A DNA stretch of 47,057 bases from Candidatus Termititenax aidoneus (GCA_003864455.1 BGZN01000007.1:1-47057); one strand, 5' to 3'; numbered from the stretch's first letter, positions 25,736 through 34,397 are shown. Numbers and translations: made by a program. Notes: generated by a model from the letters alone, not told the origin.

Positions 25736-26209
25736 ATGGCGGTTAATTTTAACCAAAATAACAGTCGGGTTTTTTCGGAAGCGGCGCAGGCTTCGGCGGT
25801 CTGGAGTCTGCTGAAAAAAGAAGAAAAGAAAAGCAACAAAAAAATCACTTCCGCGATTCGCAAATATCATCTGGCGCACGAGGCGGTCAAAAAAGAAATT
25901 GCCGAGGCTTTGAGTGAGTCGATGGGGCAAAGTATCAAGCCAGAAAGCGAAATGGTGGAAAACGCTATATTTTCACTGTCGCTGGGACGGATTTTTGAGA
26001 ACAATGACGGCGAGTCTGCCTTGCACCCCGAATTAAAAACAGAATTGCAGCGTTACGATTCGGAATCGCCGGAAGCCAAAAAAGCGGTCGCCCACCATTT
26101 GAGCCGCGGCAGCGAGCAGGAAGTGCCGGTCAGCGCCAGAGTTGTGGAAAAAGACATTGACGAAATATCGATACGCACGATTGAAAATCCAAATATTTTG
26201 TACTCCTAA
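25736..26209 (+). CDS. Hypothetical protein, charged and helical
   Basis: A 157-residue soluble protein that I do not recognise. It has no signal peptide, membrane segment or cysteine, and is rich in Glu, Ala, Lys and Ser. A basic helix around residues 28-50 (KKEEKKSNKKITSAIRKY) is followed by alternating acidic segments. GCGGGGG lies just before the ATG as ribosome-binding site and an extended -10 box lies upstream. Codon use resembles the housekeeping genes around it. It sits just before hisS and could be co-transcribed with it. Confidence 0.6.
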   Translation: MAVNFNQNNSRVFSEAAQASAVWSLLKKEEKKSNKKITSAIRKYHLAHEAVKKEIAEALSESMGQSIKPESEMVENAIFSLSLGRIFENNDGESALHPELKTELQRYDSESPEAKKAVAHHLSRGSEQEVPVSARVVEKDIDEISIRTIENPNILYS

Positions 26210-26226
26210 AAAAAACTAAATCAGGT

Positions 26227-26232
26227 TATAAT
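26227..26232 (+). promoter_or_regulatory. -10 box directly before hisS
   Basis: A perfect TATAAT ends six nt before the hisS ATG at 26239 with no Shine-Dalgarno site, so the message may be leaderless. No -35 box is evident. Confidence 0.45.
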
Positions 26233-26238
26233 CGCCCA

Positions 26239-27519
26239 ATGACCCAGTATACAGTTCCGCGCGGGACGCGCGATATTCTGCCGGAAGAAACGACCCTGTG
26301 GCAATTTGTTGAGCAAAAAGCCCGCGAAGTTTTTGCCCTGTATAATTTTCGGGAAATCCGCACGCCGGTTTTTGAACATACGGAATTGTTTTTGCGCGGC
26401 ATCGGCGAGAACACCGACATTATTTCCAAAGAAATGTACACTTTTCAAGACCGCAAAGGCCGCAATCTGACGCTGCGTCCCGAAGGCACGGCGGCGGTCG
26501 TGCGCGCCTATCTTGAGTCCAATCGCCGCAATCAAGAGCCGTTGAGCAAGCTCTGGTATCAGGGGCCGATGTTCCGCTACGAGCGGCCGCAAGCCGGACG
26601 CTACCGGCAGTTTCACCAGATCGGCTGCGAGGTTTTGGGCGCGGGCAACGCCTATCAAGACACCGAGGTGATCGCGATGGCGCAGCATTTTTTTACCGCG
26701 CTGGGGCTTAAAGATTTGGAAGTGCATATCAACAGCGTAGGCTGCAAAATTTGCCGGCCGGTGATTAAAGAAAGGCTGAAGTCTTTTCTCGGCGACAATC
26801 TCGACAATCTTTGCGAGGACTGCCGCAAGCGGTTTGAGACAAATCCGCTGCGTATACTCGACTGCAAAAATCCAAAATGCAACGATTTTTTTGTCGGCCT
26901 GCCGGATATTTCCAGCGTGCTGTGCGCGGACTGCAAATCGCATTTTCACGATGTGCAGGATTATCTAAATATTTTGCAGATAAAATTCAAGGTCAATCCG
27001 CGTCTGGTACGCGGCCTGGATTATTACACCAAGACGGTTTTTGAAGTGATTTCCGGTCAGCTTGGCGCGCAAAACGCGGTATGCGGCGGCGGCCGCTACG
27101 ACAATCTGGTGCAGGAGCTTGGCGGTCCGGCTCTGCCGGCGGTGGGTTTTGCTTTTGGCCTCGAGCGCGTGGTGCTGATTATGCAAAATCAAAACATCAC
27201 TGTTCCAGACGCGCGGCCGTATATTTTGCTGGCGCCGCTTGGTGAAAATGCTTGCGGACGCGCGGCGGTGTTTGCCGAGGCGCTGCGGCACAGCGGTGTT
27301 CCGGCCGAGATCGACGTATCCGCCAAAGGGTTAGGCGCGAAATTAAAATCCGCCAATAAACTCGGCGTGGCGTATGTTTATATACTCGGCGATGATGAAT
27401 TGCTGGAGAAATGCGGTCAGCTCAAAAACATGCTGACCGGCGCGCAGGAAAAAGTCGCTTTTACAGATTTTGCGGCGCGGCTGCAAAAAAATTATCAGCA
27501 AGACAGAGGAGAAAAATAA
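26239..27519 (+). CDS. hisS: Histidine--tRNA ligase
   Basis: Class II synthetase that charges tRNA-His. The 426-residue protein has all family motifs: Y-T-V-P-R-G-T-R-D-I-L-P at the start, motif 2 with R-Y-E-R-P-Q-A-G-R-Y-R-Q-F-H-Q, histidine-specific R-G-L-D-Y-Y-T-K-T-V-F-E, motif 3 G-F-A-F-G-L-E-R-V, and a C-terminal anticodon-binding domain. A cluster of cysteines (C-x2-C, later C-x2-C and C-x4-C) between motifs 2 and 3 could bind a metal, as in many bacterial HisS. The stop overlaps the aspS start by one nt (TAATG). Confidence 0.96.
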   Translation: MTQYTVPRGTRDILPEETTLWQFVEQKAREVFALYNFREIRTPVFEHTELFLRGIGENTDIISKEMYTFQDRKGRNLTLRPEGTAAVVRAYLESNRRNQEPLSKLWYQGPMFRYERPQAGRYRQFHQIGCEVLGAGNAYQDTEVIAMAQHFFTALGLKDLEVHINSVGCKICRPVIKERLKSFLGDNLDNLCEDCRKRFETNPLRILDCKNPKCNDFFVGLPDISSVLCADCKSHFHDVQDYLNILQIKFKVNPRLVRGLDYYTKTVFEVISGQLGAQNAVCGGGRYDNLVQELGGPALPAVGFAFGLERVVLIMQNQNITVPDARPYILLAPLGENACGRAAVFAEALRHSGVPAEIDVSAKGLGAKLKSANKLGVAYVYILGDDELLEKCGQLKNMLTGAQEKVAFTDFAARLQKNYQQDRGEK

Positions 27520-29249
27520 TGTTGAGAAAATGCGGCTCTTTGCGAAGAACAGACCTCGGCCAGGAAATACAACTGCGCGGCTGGGTCAACAGGCGGCGTG
27601 ACCACGGCGGCGTGATTTTTGTGGATTTGCGCGACCGCAGCGGTCTGGCGCAGATCACTTTCAGCGCCGAGCTGGACGCCCAGCTGCACAAACTGGCCGA
27701 TGAACTGCGTTCGGAATATGTCGTGTCGCTGACCGGCAAGGTGATTGCCCGCAGCGCGGAAAATATCAATCCCAATATGCCGACCGGCGAGGTGGAAGTC
27801 GAAGGCCAGACGCTGACGATTTTAAATACGGCCAAGACGCCGCCAATCTCGGTTTGTGACGAGCAGGACGTGGACGAGTCGATCAAATTACGTTACCGTT
27901 ACATTGATTTGCGCCGTGAAAATTTGCAAAATAATCTTATTTTGCGTTCGGAGATTGCGCGAGTGGCGCGCGAATATTTGTACGCGCAGGATTTTTTGGA
28001 GATCGAAACGCCGCTCCTGACCAGGTCTACGCCGGAGGGCGCGCGTGATTATTTAGTGCCGAGCCGCGTGAAGCCGGGCAAGTTTTACGCGCTACCGCAG
28101 TCACCGCAGTTATTTAAACAACTGCTGATGGTTTCCGGCTACGAAAAATATTTTCAAATCGCCAAATGTTTCCGCGATGAGGATTTACGGGCTGACCGCC
28201 AGCCGGAATTTACGCAAATCGATATGGAAATGTCTTTTGCGGACGAAAAAGAAATCAGGCGGCTGGTGGACGGACTGCTAGCACAAATCCTGCCGCTGAC
28301 TGGCCGAAAATATCCCGAACAAACGCCGGAAATCACTTACGCGGACGCGGTCAATTTTTACGGCTCGGACGCGCCAGACCTGCGTTTTGACTTAAAGTTG
28401 ATCGATATTTCGGATATCGCGGCGCAGTCCCAGTTAAAAGTTTTCAAAGAGGTGGTCGACCGCGGCGGCATAGTCAAGGCGATCAATGTGAAAAACTCCG
28501 ACGGCAAATTGTCGCGCGGCGCGCTTGACGCCTACAAAGATTTTGTTGGCAAATTTGGCGCGAAAGGCCTGGCCTGGATTACGATCCGCCAAAATGAACT
28601 CAATTCGCCGATCGCCAAGTTTTTTAGCAAAGAACAGTTGGACGCGATCATCGCGCGCTTGCAGGGCGAAGTTGGCGATATATTATTGTTTGTCGCGGAC
28701 AGCAAAAAAATTGTACATGACGCTCTGGGCAAACTGCGCTGCGCTATTGCCCGGGACCTTAAACTTTATGATCCGCAGGAGTTTAAATTTTGCTGGGTTG
28801 TTAAATTTCCGTTATTCGAACGCAACTCCGAGGGCAAACTCACGTCCACGCATCACCCTTTTACCAAGCCGCTGGACGAAAATTACAATGAAAACACTTT
28901 GGCGGCTGCTTACGATATTGTGCTCAACGGCGTGGAATTAGGCGGCGGCTCGCTGCGTATTTACAAGCCCGAGGAGCAGCAAAAAGTTTTTGAGACTCTG
29001 GGCATTGGCGCCGCGGAGGCACGGGAGAAATTCGGCTTCTTGCTCGACGCTTTTCAATACGGCGCGCCGCCGCACGGCGGACTAGCTCTCGGACTAGACC
29101 GGCTGGTTATGCTTTTGGCCGGCGCGGAGTCGATACGCGACGTGATCGCTTTTCCCAAAACAAAATCCGCGGAATGTCTGCTGACCGAGGCTCCAGCGGC
29201 AGTCGCGCCGGAGCAGTTGCAGGAACTGGGTTTGAAAACCGCCGAATGA
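27519..29249 (+). CDS. aspS: Aspartate--tRNA ligase, bacterial type
   Basis: A 576-residue class II synthetase with an N-terminal OB-fold (R-G-W-V-N-R-R-R-D-H-G-G-V-I-F-V-D-L-R-D), motif 2 (F-R-D-E-D-L-R-A-D-R-Q-P-E-F-T-Q-I-D), the bacterial GAD insertion domain, and motif 3 (A-L-G-L-D-R-L-V-M-L). I start it at 27519, where AGAGGAG lies nine nt upstream; an in-frame extension from 27411 would overlap hisS and is not used. Whether it also charges tRNA-Asn cannot be told from sequence alone. The hisS-aspS pair is a common operon. Confidence 0.96.
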   Translation: MLRKCGSLRRTDLGQEIQLRGWVNRRRDHGGVIFVDLRDRSGLAQITFSAELDAQLHKLADELRSEYVVSLTGKVIARSAENINPNMPTGEVEVEGQTLTILNTAKTPPISVCDEQDVDESIKLRYRYIDLRRENLQNNLILRSEIARVAREYLYAQDFLEIETPLLTRSTPEGARDYLVPSRVKPGKFYALPQSPQLFKQLLMVSGYEKYFQIAKCFRDEDLRADRQPEFTQIDMEMSFADEKEIRRLVDGLLAQILPLTGRKYPEQTPEITYADAVNFYGSDAPDLRFDLKLIDISDIAAQSQLKVFKEVVDRGGIVKAINVKNSDGKLSRGALDAYKDFVGKFGAKGLAWITIRQNELNSPIAKFFSKEQLDAIIARLQGEVGDILLFVADSKKIVHDALGKLRCAIARDLKLYDPQEFKFCWVVKFPLFERNSEGKLTSTHHPFTKPLDENYNENTLAAAYDIVLNGVELGGGSLRIYKPEEQQKVFETLGIGAAEAREKFGFLLDAFQYGAPPHGGLALGLDRLVMLLAGAESIRDVIAFPKTKSAECLLTEAPAAVAPEQLQELGLKTAE

Positions 29250-31642
29250 TGAAAAAGCTTTTGACAATAATTTTATTTTGTCTGGCCGTGTCCGCGGCGG
29301 ACACCACGCTGGATATTTTGCGGCGCGATTCCGGCGTACGCGCGCTGGGCATGGGCGGCGCGTTTACCGGCACGGCTGCGGATACTTCCGCTCTGTATTA
29401 CAATCCTGCCGGTCTAGCGCGCCCGGGCATGCAATTCACTTACAGTGAGGACGATTTGTCCGGCTTGAAATACACCACAGGAATTGACGCGGCTCTCAAA
29501 TTTGGCAATACGGCTTTTGGCCGCCGCAGGTTTGTAGACCGAGATTCTTATTTTGTCGACGCGCAGTCTATCGGTTATGGCGTGCAGACTTCCAGCGGCA
29601 TTGATTACGGCCTGGTTTACCGCAGTCTGGCGCGTGAAACTCCGGAAGCTGTCGGCTCGGCCTGGACTGTGGACGGGGGGCTGCTGTTTAATTTTTGGCC
29701 TGAGCTGCGGCTGGGTTTGAATATTCAGAATATCGCCCGGCAGGGGCTTGACGCTGACACGCAGGCGCGGCTGGGGTTGGCTTATGAACCGGGCGATTTT
29801 TTATTTTCGGCGGACAGCGGCGAACATTACGGTCTGGAATGGCGTATGTCCGACGGCTTTGCTTTGCGCGGCGGCTACAACAAAGATAATCCAACAGTCG
29901 GTTTTAGTTTTGGCCTCGGCGATCTGACCTGGGAATACGCGCTGGAGCGCACCAACGAGGGGTATATTTACCGCTGGGCGGCCAAGCTCGGCAATGAGTT
30001 GTATCCCAAAGTCCGCAAATATTCGATAGTGCCGCAAAAAGAAATTTTGCTGCTGGAGCTGAATTCCAATTTAATTGCCGGCCAGTCGGACGCTTCGATT
30101 TTTGGCGGCAGTAATCTCGGCCTCGATGTTTTGCTGCAAAAAATCCGCGTGGCCGCCGACGACAAAAGCGTCGCGGCGATCATGGTGCGTATTCAGGATC
30201 TGTCCAACAGTGTTTCTTACGCGGCGGTGCTGGAGGAACTGCGCGCGGAACTGCTGAAATTTCGGCGCAAGGGGAAATACGTCGTCGTATATATAGAAGA
30301 CCAGCTTTCCGCCAACTCTTATTATCTGGCGACCGCGGCGGATAAGATCGTCATGCCCTCGCTGGGCGCGCTGACTCCGGCTGGCCGCGCGCTGACCGTG
30401 ACGCGCTACAAAGGTTTGCTGGAAAAACTCGGCCTGACGCCGCTGGTGATCCACACCGGCGAATACAAAGACGCGCTCAATCCCTGGAACGCCGGTTTTA
30501 CGGACAAACAACGCGAGCATCTCGAGCAGTTAGTCAAAGACATCAACGACGAATTATCCGCTTCGCTCAAAAATGCGCGTCAGATTTCCACGCAAAATAT
30601 GGCTGACATTGCTGACGGCGGGATTATCACCGCTCAAGAAGCGCTGGATTACCGCTTGGTCGACGCGTTGGGTTATTACGATGAGGCGGAAAAACAAATG
30701 CACGCGCTGCTCAAACTGGCCACGCCAAATGCCGACGATTTTTCCGACGATTTGCACTACATCAGTCCTGGCGAACTGGTCAGTTTCGAGGAAAATAATT
30801 TTATTATTCCTGATTTCCGCACGATTGCGGTGGTGGACATTGACGGCGAGTTGATCGACGGCGTTTCATATTCCGATACTTTATTCGGCGGCAAACGCTC
30901 CGGCGCTGATACGCTAGTGGCGGAATTGCGTGAGATTCGCCAGCAGGATTATGTCAAAGCCGTGGTGCTGCGCATCAATTCGCCGGGCGGCTCGCCTTTT
31001 GCGGCAGACCGTATCTATAAAGAAGTGCAAAAACTGCGCGACAAGAAAAAATATGTGGTGGCCTCAGTGGGGAATATTGCCGCGTCGGGCGGCTACTATA
31101 TCGCGGCCGCGGCCAATGAGATCTATGCCAATCCCAGCGCGCTGGTCGGCAGCATCGGTGTGATCGGCCAGACTTTGAAAGCCGGCAAGCTGTACGAAGA
31201 GTGGGGCATCAAAGAAGACACGATCAAGACGGCCGAACATGCGGATATGAACGCTCCGGGGCGCGAGCTTACCGGAGAAGAAATGACTATGCTCCTGCGT
31301 TATCAGGCGGTGGTTTATGATCAATTCAAGCTGGCGGTCGCGTTGGGACGCAATCTGCATGTTGATGAAGTTGAGCCGCTGGCGCAGGGTAAAATTTACA
31401 CCGCCAAACGTGCCCAGACTTTGCGCTTGGTGGACAAGCTCGGCACGTTTAGCGATGCGCTGGAAGCCGCGAAAAAAGGCGCGAAAATAACCGGCCGCGC
31501 GCGCATTGTCCGCAATGTGCCGGCCGCGAACGGCTGGGCGCAATTCCGTTACAATCTGGCCGTGGCGCTGGGCTTGGACAAATTGTCTTTTAATGCGCTG
31601 CTCAAAAGCGAGCCGGTTTTGTTGAAATCATATATCTATTAA
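29246..31642 (+). CDS. Fusion of a PorV-like outer-membrane domain to signal peptide peptidase SppA
   Basis: About 798 residues. After a signal peptide (KKLLTIILFCLAVSAA) comes a PorV/UPF0164-like segment, residues about 25-260: R-A-L-G-M-G-G-A-F-T-G-T-A-A-D-T-S-A-L-Y-Y-N-P-A-G-L-A and many aromatic beta strands. From about residue 270 it is an S49 peptidase of the tandem SppA type, with the catalytic lysine in G-E-Y-K-D-A-L-N-P-W (K408) and the catalytic serine in N-I-A-A-S-G-G-Y-Y (S614), plus L-R-I-N-S-P-G-G. SppA normally degrades cleaved signal peptides at the inner membrane, so a fused outer-membrane barrel-like domain is unusual. The start overlaps the aspS stop (ATGA). Frame is open throughout, so a read-through artefact is unlikely. 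Confidence 0.85.
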   Translation: MMKKLLTIILFCLAVSAADTTLDILRRDSGVRALGMGGAFTGTAADTSALYYNPAGLARPGMQFTYSEDDLSGLKYTTGIDAALKFGNTAFGRRRFVDRDSYFVDAQSIGYGVQTSSGIDYGLVYRSLARETPEAVGSAWTVDGGLLFNFWPELRLGLNIQNIARQGLDADTQARLGLAYEPGDFLFSADSGEHYGLEWRMSDGFALRGGYNKDNPTVGFSFGLGDLTWEYALERTNEGYIYRWAAKLGNELYPKVRKYSIVPQKEILLLELNSNLIAGQSDASIFGGSNLGLDVLLQKIRVAADDKSVAAIMVRIQDLSNSVSYAAVLEELRAELLKFRRKGKYVVVYIEDQLSANSYYLATAADKIVMPSLGALTPAGRALTVTRYKGLLEKLGLTPLVIHTGEYKDALNPWNAGFTDKQREHLEQLVKDINDELSASLKNARQISTQNMADIADGGIITAQEALDYRLVDALGYYDEAEKQMHALLKLATPNADDFSDDLHYISPGELVSFEENNFIIPDFRTIAVVDIDGELIDGVSYSDTLFGGKRSGADTLVAELREIRQQDYVKAVVLRINSPGGSPFAADRIYKEVQKLRDKKKYVVASVGNIAASGGYYIAAAANEIYANPSALVGSIGVIGQTLKAGKLYEEWGIKEDTIKTAEHADMNAPGRELTGEEMTMLLRYQAVVYDQFKLAVALGRNLHVDEVEPLAQGKIYTAKRAQTLRLVDKLGTFSDALEAAKKGAKITGRARIVRNVPAANGWAQFRYNLAVALGLDKLSFNALLKSEPVLLKSYIY

Positions 31643-31648
31643 AGGGAA

Positions 31649-31684
31649 AGCCGGAATAGATCGGGGGAGAAATCCATTCCGGCT
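31649..31684. terminator. Hairpin between convergent genes
   Basis: Perfect 9-bp arms AGCCGGAAT (31649-31657) and ATTCCGGCT (31676-31684) with an 18-nt loop lie between the protease gene and the convergent small peptide gene. The T-run is weak on both sides, so it may be a poor or Rho-assisted terminator. Confidence 0.45.
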
Positions 31685-31696
31685 GTTATGTTAAGG

Positions 31697-31822
31697 TTAC
31701 GCGATTATTTCAATCGTCGGGGTCATCAGTTCTTCCGCGAGATTAAGCGTCGGAGTTTCTTCGACAGCGGCCGCAGTTCCCAGCGCCATGACGATCAGCG
31801 AAATCAGGAATATTTTTTTCAT
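31697..31822 (-). CDS. Small secreted or membrane peptide, 41 residues
   Basis: A short gene too small for usual cut-offs but well supported: start ATG at 31822 with a perfect AAAGGAG site eight nt upstream, TAA stop at 31697. The peptide begins with a textbook signal sequence (MKKIFLISLIVMALGTAAA), followed by a 22-residue acidic mature part (VEETPTLNLAEELMTPTIEI). No family is recognised. It could be a secreted peptide, a membrane microprotein or a small lipoprotein-like factor without the cysteine. It converges with the SppA fusion gene. Confidence 0.65.
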   Translation of the reverse strand: MKKIFLISLIVMALGTAAAVEETPTLNLAEELMTPTIEIIA

Positions 31823-31891
31823 AACTATCAGCTCCTTTCTTAGATTGGTAACTACATAAAGAATTCGCAAGTTATTTAAAAAAAATGCAGC

Positions 31892-32030
31892 GATATTTTG
31901 TGTTGTATTGTTTGTAGTAAAATCTGTGCAGCGAGTCGAACTTCACAAGCGTAGCGACGTGAAGTGAGACCCACAAGCGCCACAGGCGCGACGTGATATT
32001 TTCTGTTGTATTGTTTGTAGTAAAAACTGT
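31892..32030. repeat. 36-bp direct repeats flanking a two-hairpin element
   Basis: 31892-31927 and 31995-32030 are 36-nt direct repeats differing at two positions; each contains TGTTGTATTGTTTGTAGT. Between them lies the two-hairpin repeat copy 4, so either the element inserted with duplication of its target, or a 103-bp unit was duplicated. Confidence 0.75.
31940..31995 (+). repeat. Two-hairpin dispersed repeat, copy 4
   Basis: Hairpin 1: ACTTCAC/GTGAAGT, AAG opposite CGAC. Spacer GAGACC. Hairpin 2: CAC/GTG, AAG opposite CGAC, inner CGCC/GGCG with loop ACA. Compared with the other copies, the outer stem changes A-T to C-G on both sides (ACTTCAC against ACTTAAC), keeping pairing. Confidence 0.72.
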
Positions 32031-32052
32031 TCTTTTTTTAATCTTTTGAGAT

Positions 32053-32058
32053 TAAAAT
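32053..32058 (+). promoter_or_regulatory. -10-like box before tilS
   Basis: TAAAAT ends five nt before the tilS ATG and no Shine-Dalgarno site is present, the same arrangement as at hisS, rmuC and xseA. Confidence 0.35.
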
Positions 32059-32063
32059 AAACT

Positions 32064-32993
32064 ATGTTTTTCAACGCCGCTTTATTTGCCGCGCCAAACA
32101 AAGTGCTGGCCGCTGTTTCCGGCGGCGTGGATTCTGTTGTCCTGCTGGACTTGCTTTGTGATTTAAAAAAATCTCTCGGCTTCACTCTGGCTGTCGCGCA
32201 TCTCAATCATCAGATCCGCCAATCCGCCGCCGAACGCGACGCGGATTTTGTGGAAAATCTGGCCGCTAAATACGATCTGCCTTTTCATCTGAGTGTTAAA
32301 AATGTGCCGGCTCTGGCCAAGCAGTCCGGCCTCTCGCTGGAAGATGCCGGCCGAAAAGCGCGTTATGAATTTTTTTTCCAAGAAGCGCAGCTGCATCAAT
32401 ACGACACTCTGGCGCTGGCGCATCATGCCGACGATCAGGCGGAGACGATACTGTTTAGATTGCTGCGCGGGGCGGCGGCGAAAGGTCTGTCCGGCATAAC
32501 GCCGGAGCGCCGCGAACAAGGGGTGCGTCTGGTACGGCCTTTGCTGCAAGCCGCTAAACAGGAAATCCTCGCGTACGCCGCCGCGCACGCTCTGACTTTT
32601 CAGGAAGACGAGACCAATGCGGACACCGCTTACACGCGCAATAAGCTGCGCCTGGAAATTTTGCCGCAGCTCAAAGAAATCAATCCCAATTATCAAGAAG
32701 GCCTGCGCCGCACGGCGGAAATCTTGCGCGCCGATGACGAGTATCTGGATACCGAGGCGCGGCGGCTGTATGCCGAGATCGTCGTGGGCGAAAATCCGGC
32801 GCGGATCAAACTAGACGCCGTGGCTTTGCAGGGCTGCCACCGCGCGCTGGCCAGACGTGTTGTCCGGCTGGCCATCGAGAAACTTTGCGGCGCGCTGAAT
32901 GACATCTCCCTTAGCTATATCGAAAACTTTTTGGACAACGGCCTGACCACCATCAGCCTGGATGAAAACGGGAAATTGCTGGTCAGTAAGTAA
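32064..32993 (+). CDS. tilS: tRNA(Ile)-lysidine synthase
   Basis: TilS converts the wobble cytidine of the AUA-reading tRNA-Ile to lysidine, which is essential for AUA decoding. The 309-residue protein has the N-type ATP pyrophosphatase P-loop S-G-G-V-D-S (residues about 18-23), A-H-L-N-H-Q-I-R, A-H-H-A-D-D-Q-A-E-T-I and R-P-L-L-Q-A-A-K-Q-E-I. It is close to the short form of the family that lacks the longest C-terminal domains. It converges on metK with 12 nt between ends. Confidence 0.93.
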   Translation: MFFNAALFAAPNKVLAAVSGGVDSVVLLDLLCDLKKSLGFTLAVAHLNHQIRQSAAERDADFVENLAAKYDLPFHLSVKNVPALAKQSGLSLEDAGRKARYEFFFQEAQLHQYDTLALAHHADDQAETILFRLLRGAAAKGLSGITPERREQGVRLVRPLLQAAKQEILAYAAAHALTFQEDETNADTAYTRNKLRLEILPQLKEINPNYQEGLRRTAEILRADDEYLDTEARRLYAEIVVGENPARIKLDAVALQGCHRALARRVVRLAIEKLCGALNDISLSYIENFLDNGLTTISLDENGKLLVSK

Positions 32994-33005
32994 TACGCCG
33001 TGCCG

Positions 33006-34172
33006 CTATTGCAAGATTTTTTGCAGCGCCGCCACGCGGTCAGTTTTTTCCCACGGGAAAATATCCCGTCCAAAATGTCCGTAGGCCGCGGTGTTTCGAT
33101 AGATCGGCCGTTTCAAATCCAGCGTCGTGATGATACCTTTGGGCGTCAGGTCAAAAACTTCAGGCAGCGCCGCGGCAATTTTTTCTTCGGCAACTTTGCC
33201 CGTGCCGTAAGTGTCCACATTTATCGAGAGCGGCTGCGCGTAGCCGATAGCGTAAGCCAGCTGCACTTCGCATTTTTCAGCTAAGCCGGCGGCTACTATA
33301 TTTTTCGCAATATAACGCCCCATGTATGCAGCCGAGCGGTCGACTTTGGAAGGGTCTTTGCCGGAAAAAGCGCCGCCGCCGTGCGAGCCGACGCCGCCGT
33401 AACTGTCCGCGATTATTTTGCGCCCGGTCAGCCCTGTGTCGCCGGCCGGTCCGCCCAGCTCAAAACGGCCGGTCGGATTGATAAGTATCTTGCAGTCTTT
33501 GCTGCGTTTGTCCGCCGGTATGATCGGATCGATAACCAGCTCGGCGATGTCTTTGCGCAACTGCTCGTTGCTCACTTCGGCGTCATGCTGATGCGACACG
33601 ACTATCGCGGTGACTTTGCCGGGCTTGCCATCGTCGTATTCCACGGTGACCTGCGACTTGCTGTCCGGCCGCAGATATTTTATTTTTCCGGCCTTGCGCA
33701 GTTCGGCGGCTTTCAGCACCAGCGCGTGCGCCAAATCCAGCGTCAGCGGCAGGTAATTTTCTGTCTCGGCTGTGGCGTACCCGAACATCATGCCCTGATC
33801 GCCGGCGCCCTGTTCTTTAAATTCGCCCTGGCCTTCGGTCACGCCCTGCGCAATGTCCGGCGACTGCTGATGAATATGCACTTCGACCCGGCAGGTCACG
33901 GCGTTAAATCCGTACTCGTCTTTGTTGTAGCCGATGTCGTCGATGACCTGCCGCGCGATTTTTTCGTAATCAATTTTGGCGGTCGTGGTGATCTCTCCGG
34001 CTATGACCACGAGATTGGTCGTGACCAGCGTCTCACAGGCCACGCGCGAATTTTTGTCCTGCTCAAGGCAGGCGTCAAGTATCGCGTCAGAAATTTGGTC
34101 GGCGACCTTGTCCGGATGCCCCTCGGAAATCGATTCGGAAGTAAAAAAATGTCTGGACTTAATTTTGCTCAT
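33006..34172 (-). CDS. metK: S-adenosylmethionine synthase
   Basis: Makes SAM from methionine and ATP, the cofactor of the radical SAM maturase and the methyltransferase in this window. The 388-residue enzyme shows [17 protein letters not shown] near the start, [12 protein letters not shown], and the late [19 protein letters not shown] motif. AAAAAGGAG lies eight nt before the ATG. It has its own strong promoter (34216-34244), with a palindrome just after the -10 box. No SAM riboswitch was recognised in the leader. Confidence 0.97.
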   Translation of the reverse strand: MSKIKSRHFFTSESISEGHPDKVADQISDAILDACLEQDKNSRVACETLVTTNLVVIAGEITTTAKIDYEKIARQVIDDIGYNKDEYGFNAVTCRVEVHIHQQSPDIAQGVTEGQGEFKEQGAGDQGMMFGYATAETENYLPLTLDLAHALVLKAAELRKAGKIKYLRPDSKSQVTVEYDDGKPGKVTAIVVSHQHDAEVSNEQLRKDIAELVIDPIIPADKRSKDCKILINPTGRFELGGPAGDTGLTGRKIIADSYGGVGSHGGGAFSGKDPSKVDRSAAYMGRYIAKNIVAAGLAEKCEVQLAYAIGYAQPLSINVDTYGTGKVAEEKIAAALPEVFDLTPKGIITTLDLKRPIYRNTAAYGHFGRDIFPWEKTDRVAALQKILQ

Positions 34173-34199
34173 CGGTAAACTCCTTTTTAATTTAATTCA

Positions 34200-34212
34200 T
34201 ACCTATTAGGTA
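34200..34212. promoter_or_regulatory. Palindrome at the metK transcription start
   Basis: TACCTA-T-TAGGTA, a perfect 6-bp-arm palindrome placed three nt after the metK -10 box, where a repressor dimer could block initiation. The regulator is unknown. Confidence 0.4.
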
Positions 34213-34215
34213 GGA

Positions 34216-34244
34216 ATTGTACGCTTGTTTTTCTTAAATGTCAA
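34216..34244 (-). promoter_or_regulatory. Sigma-70 promoter of metK
   Basis: On the minus strand a perfect TTGACA (34239-34244) and TACAAT (34216-34221) are separated by 17 nt. The start would fall near 34209, giving a leader of about 35-40 nt before the metK ATG. Confidence 0.8.
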
Positions 34245-34280
34245 TCTTTTCAAATTTTTTCTAACTTTTTTGCCTGCGGA

Positions 34281-34343
34281 ACTTAACAAGCGCATTAGCG
34301 CGAAGTTAAGTGACGCCTACAAGCACGCGAAGCGTGCGCCGTA
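34281..34343 (+). repeat. Two-hairpin dispersed repeat, copy 5
   Basis: Hairpin 1: ACTTAAC/GTTAAGT, AAG opposite CGAA, inner CGC/GCG with loop ATTA. Spacer GACGCC. Hairpin 2: TAC/GTA, AAG opposite CGCC, inner CACGC/GCGTG with loop GAA. The outer stem TAC/GTA replaces CAC/GTG of the other copies with pairing kept. It lies between metK and the sigma-54 promoter. Confidence 0.72.
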
Positions 34344-34380
34344 ACTGGCATTTTCTCAAAACCTCCAACATTTTTGCCAA

Positions 34381-34397
34381 CTGGCATAAATCTTGCA
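34381..34397 (+). promoter_or_regulatory. Sigma-54 (RpoN) promoter of the giant-protein operon
   Basis: CTGGCATAAATCTTGCA fits the consensus YTGGCAYRNNNNTTGCW at every defined position, with the -24 GG and -12 GC ten nt apart. Transcription would start near 34408 and run into the LolA-like gene at 34453 and the 3187-residue gene behind it. Activation by an enhancer-binding protein would be required. Confidence 0.75.

Noticed and set aside
33381-34178. 265-residue frame opposite metK
   Set aside because: Shadow frame; metK on the other strand has all family motifs and its own promoter and ribosome-binding site.
34173-34280. SAM riboswitch before metK
   Set aside because: The leader is only about 40 nt after a clear promoter and shows no riboswitch-like multi-stem fold.
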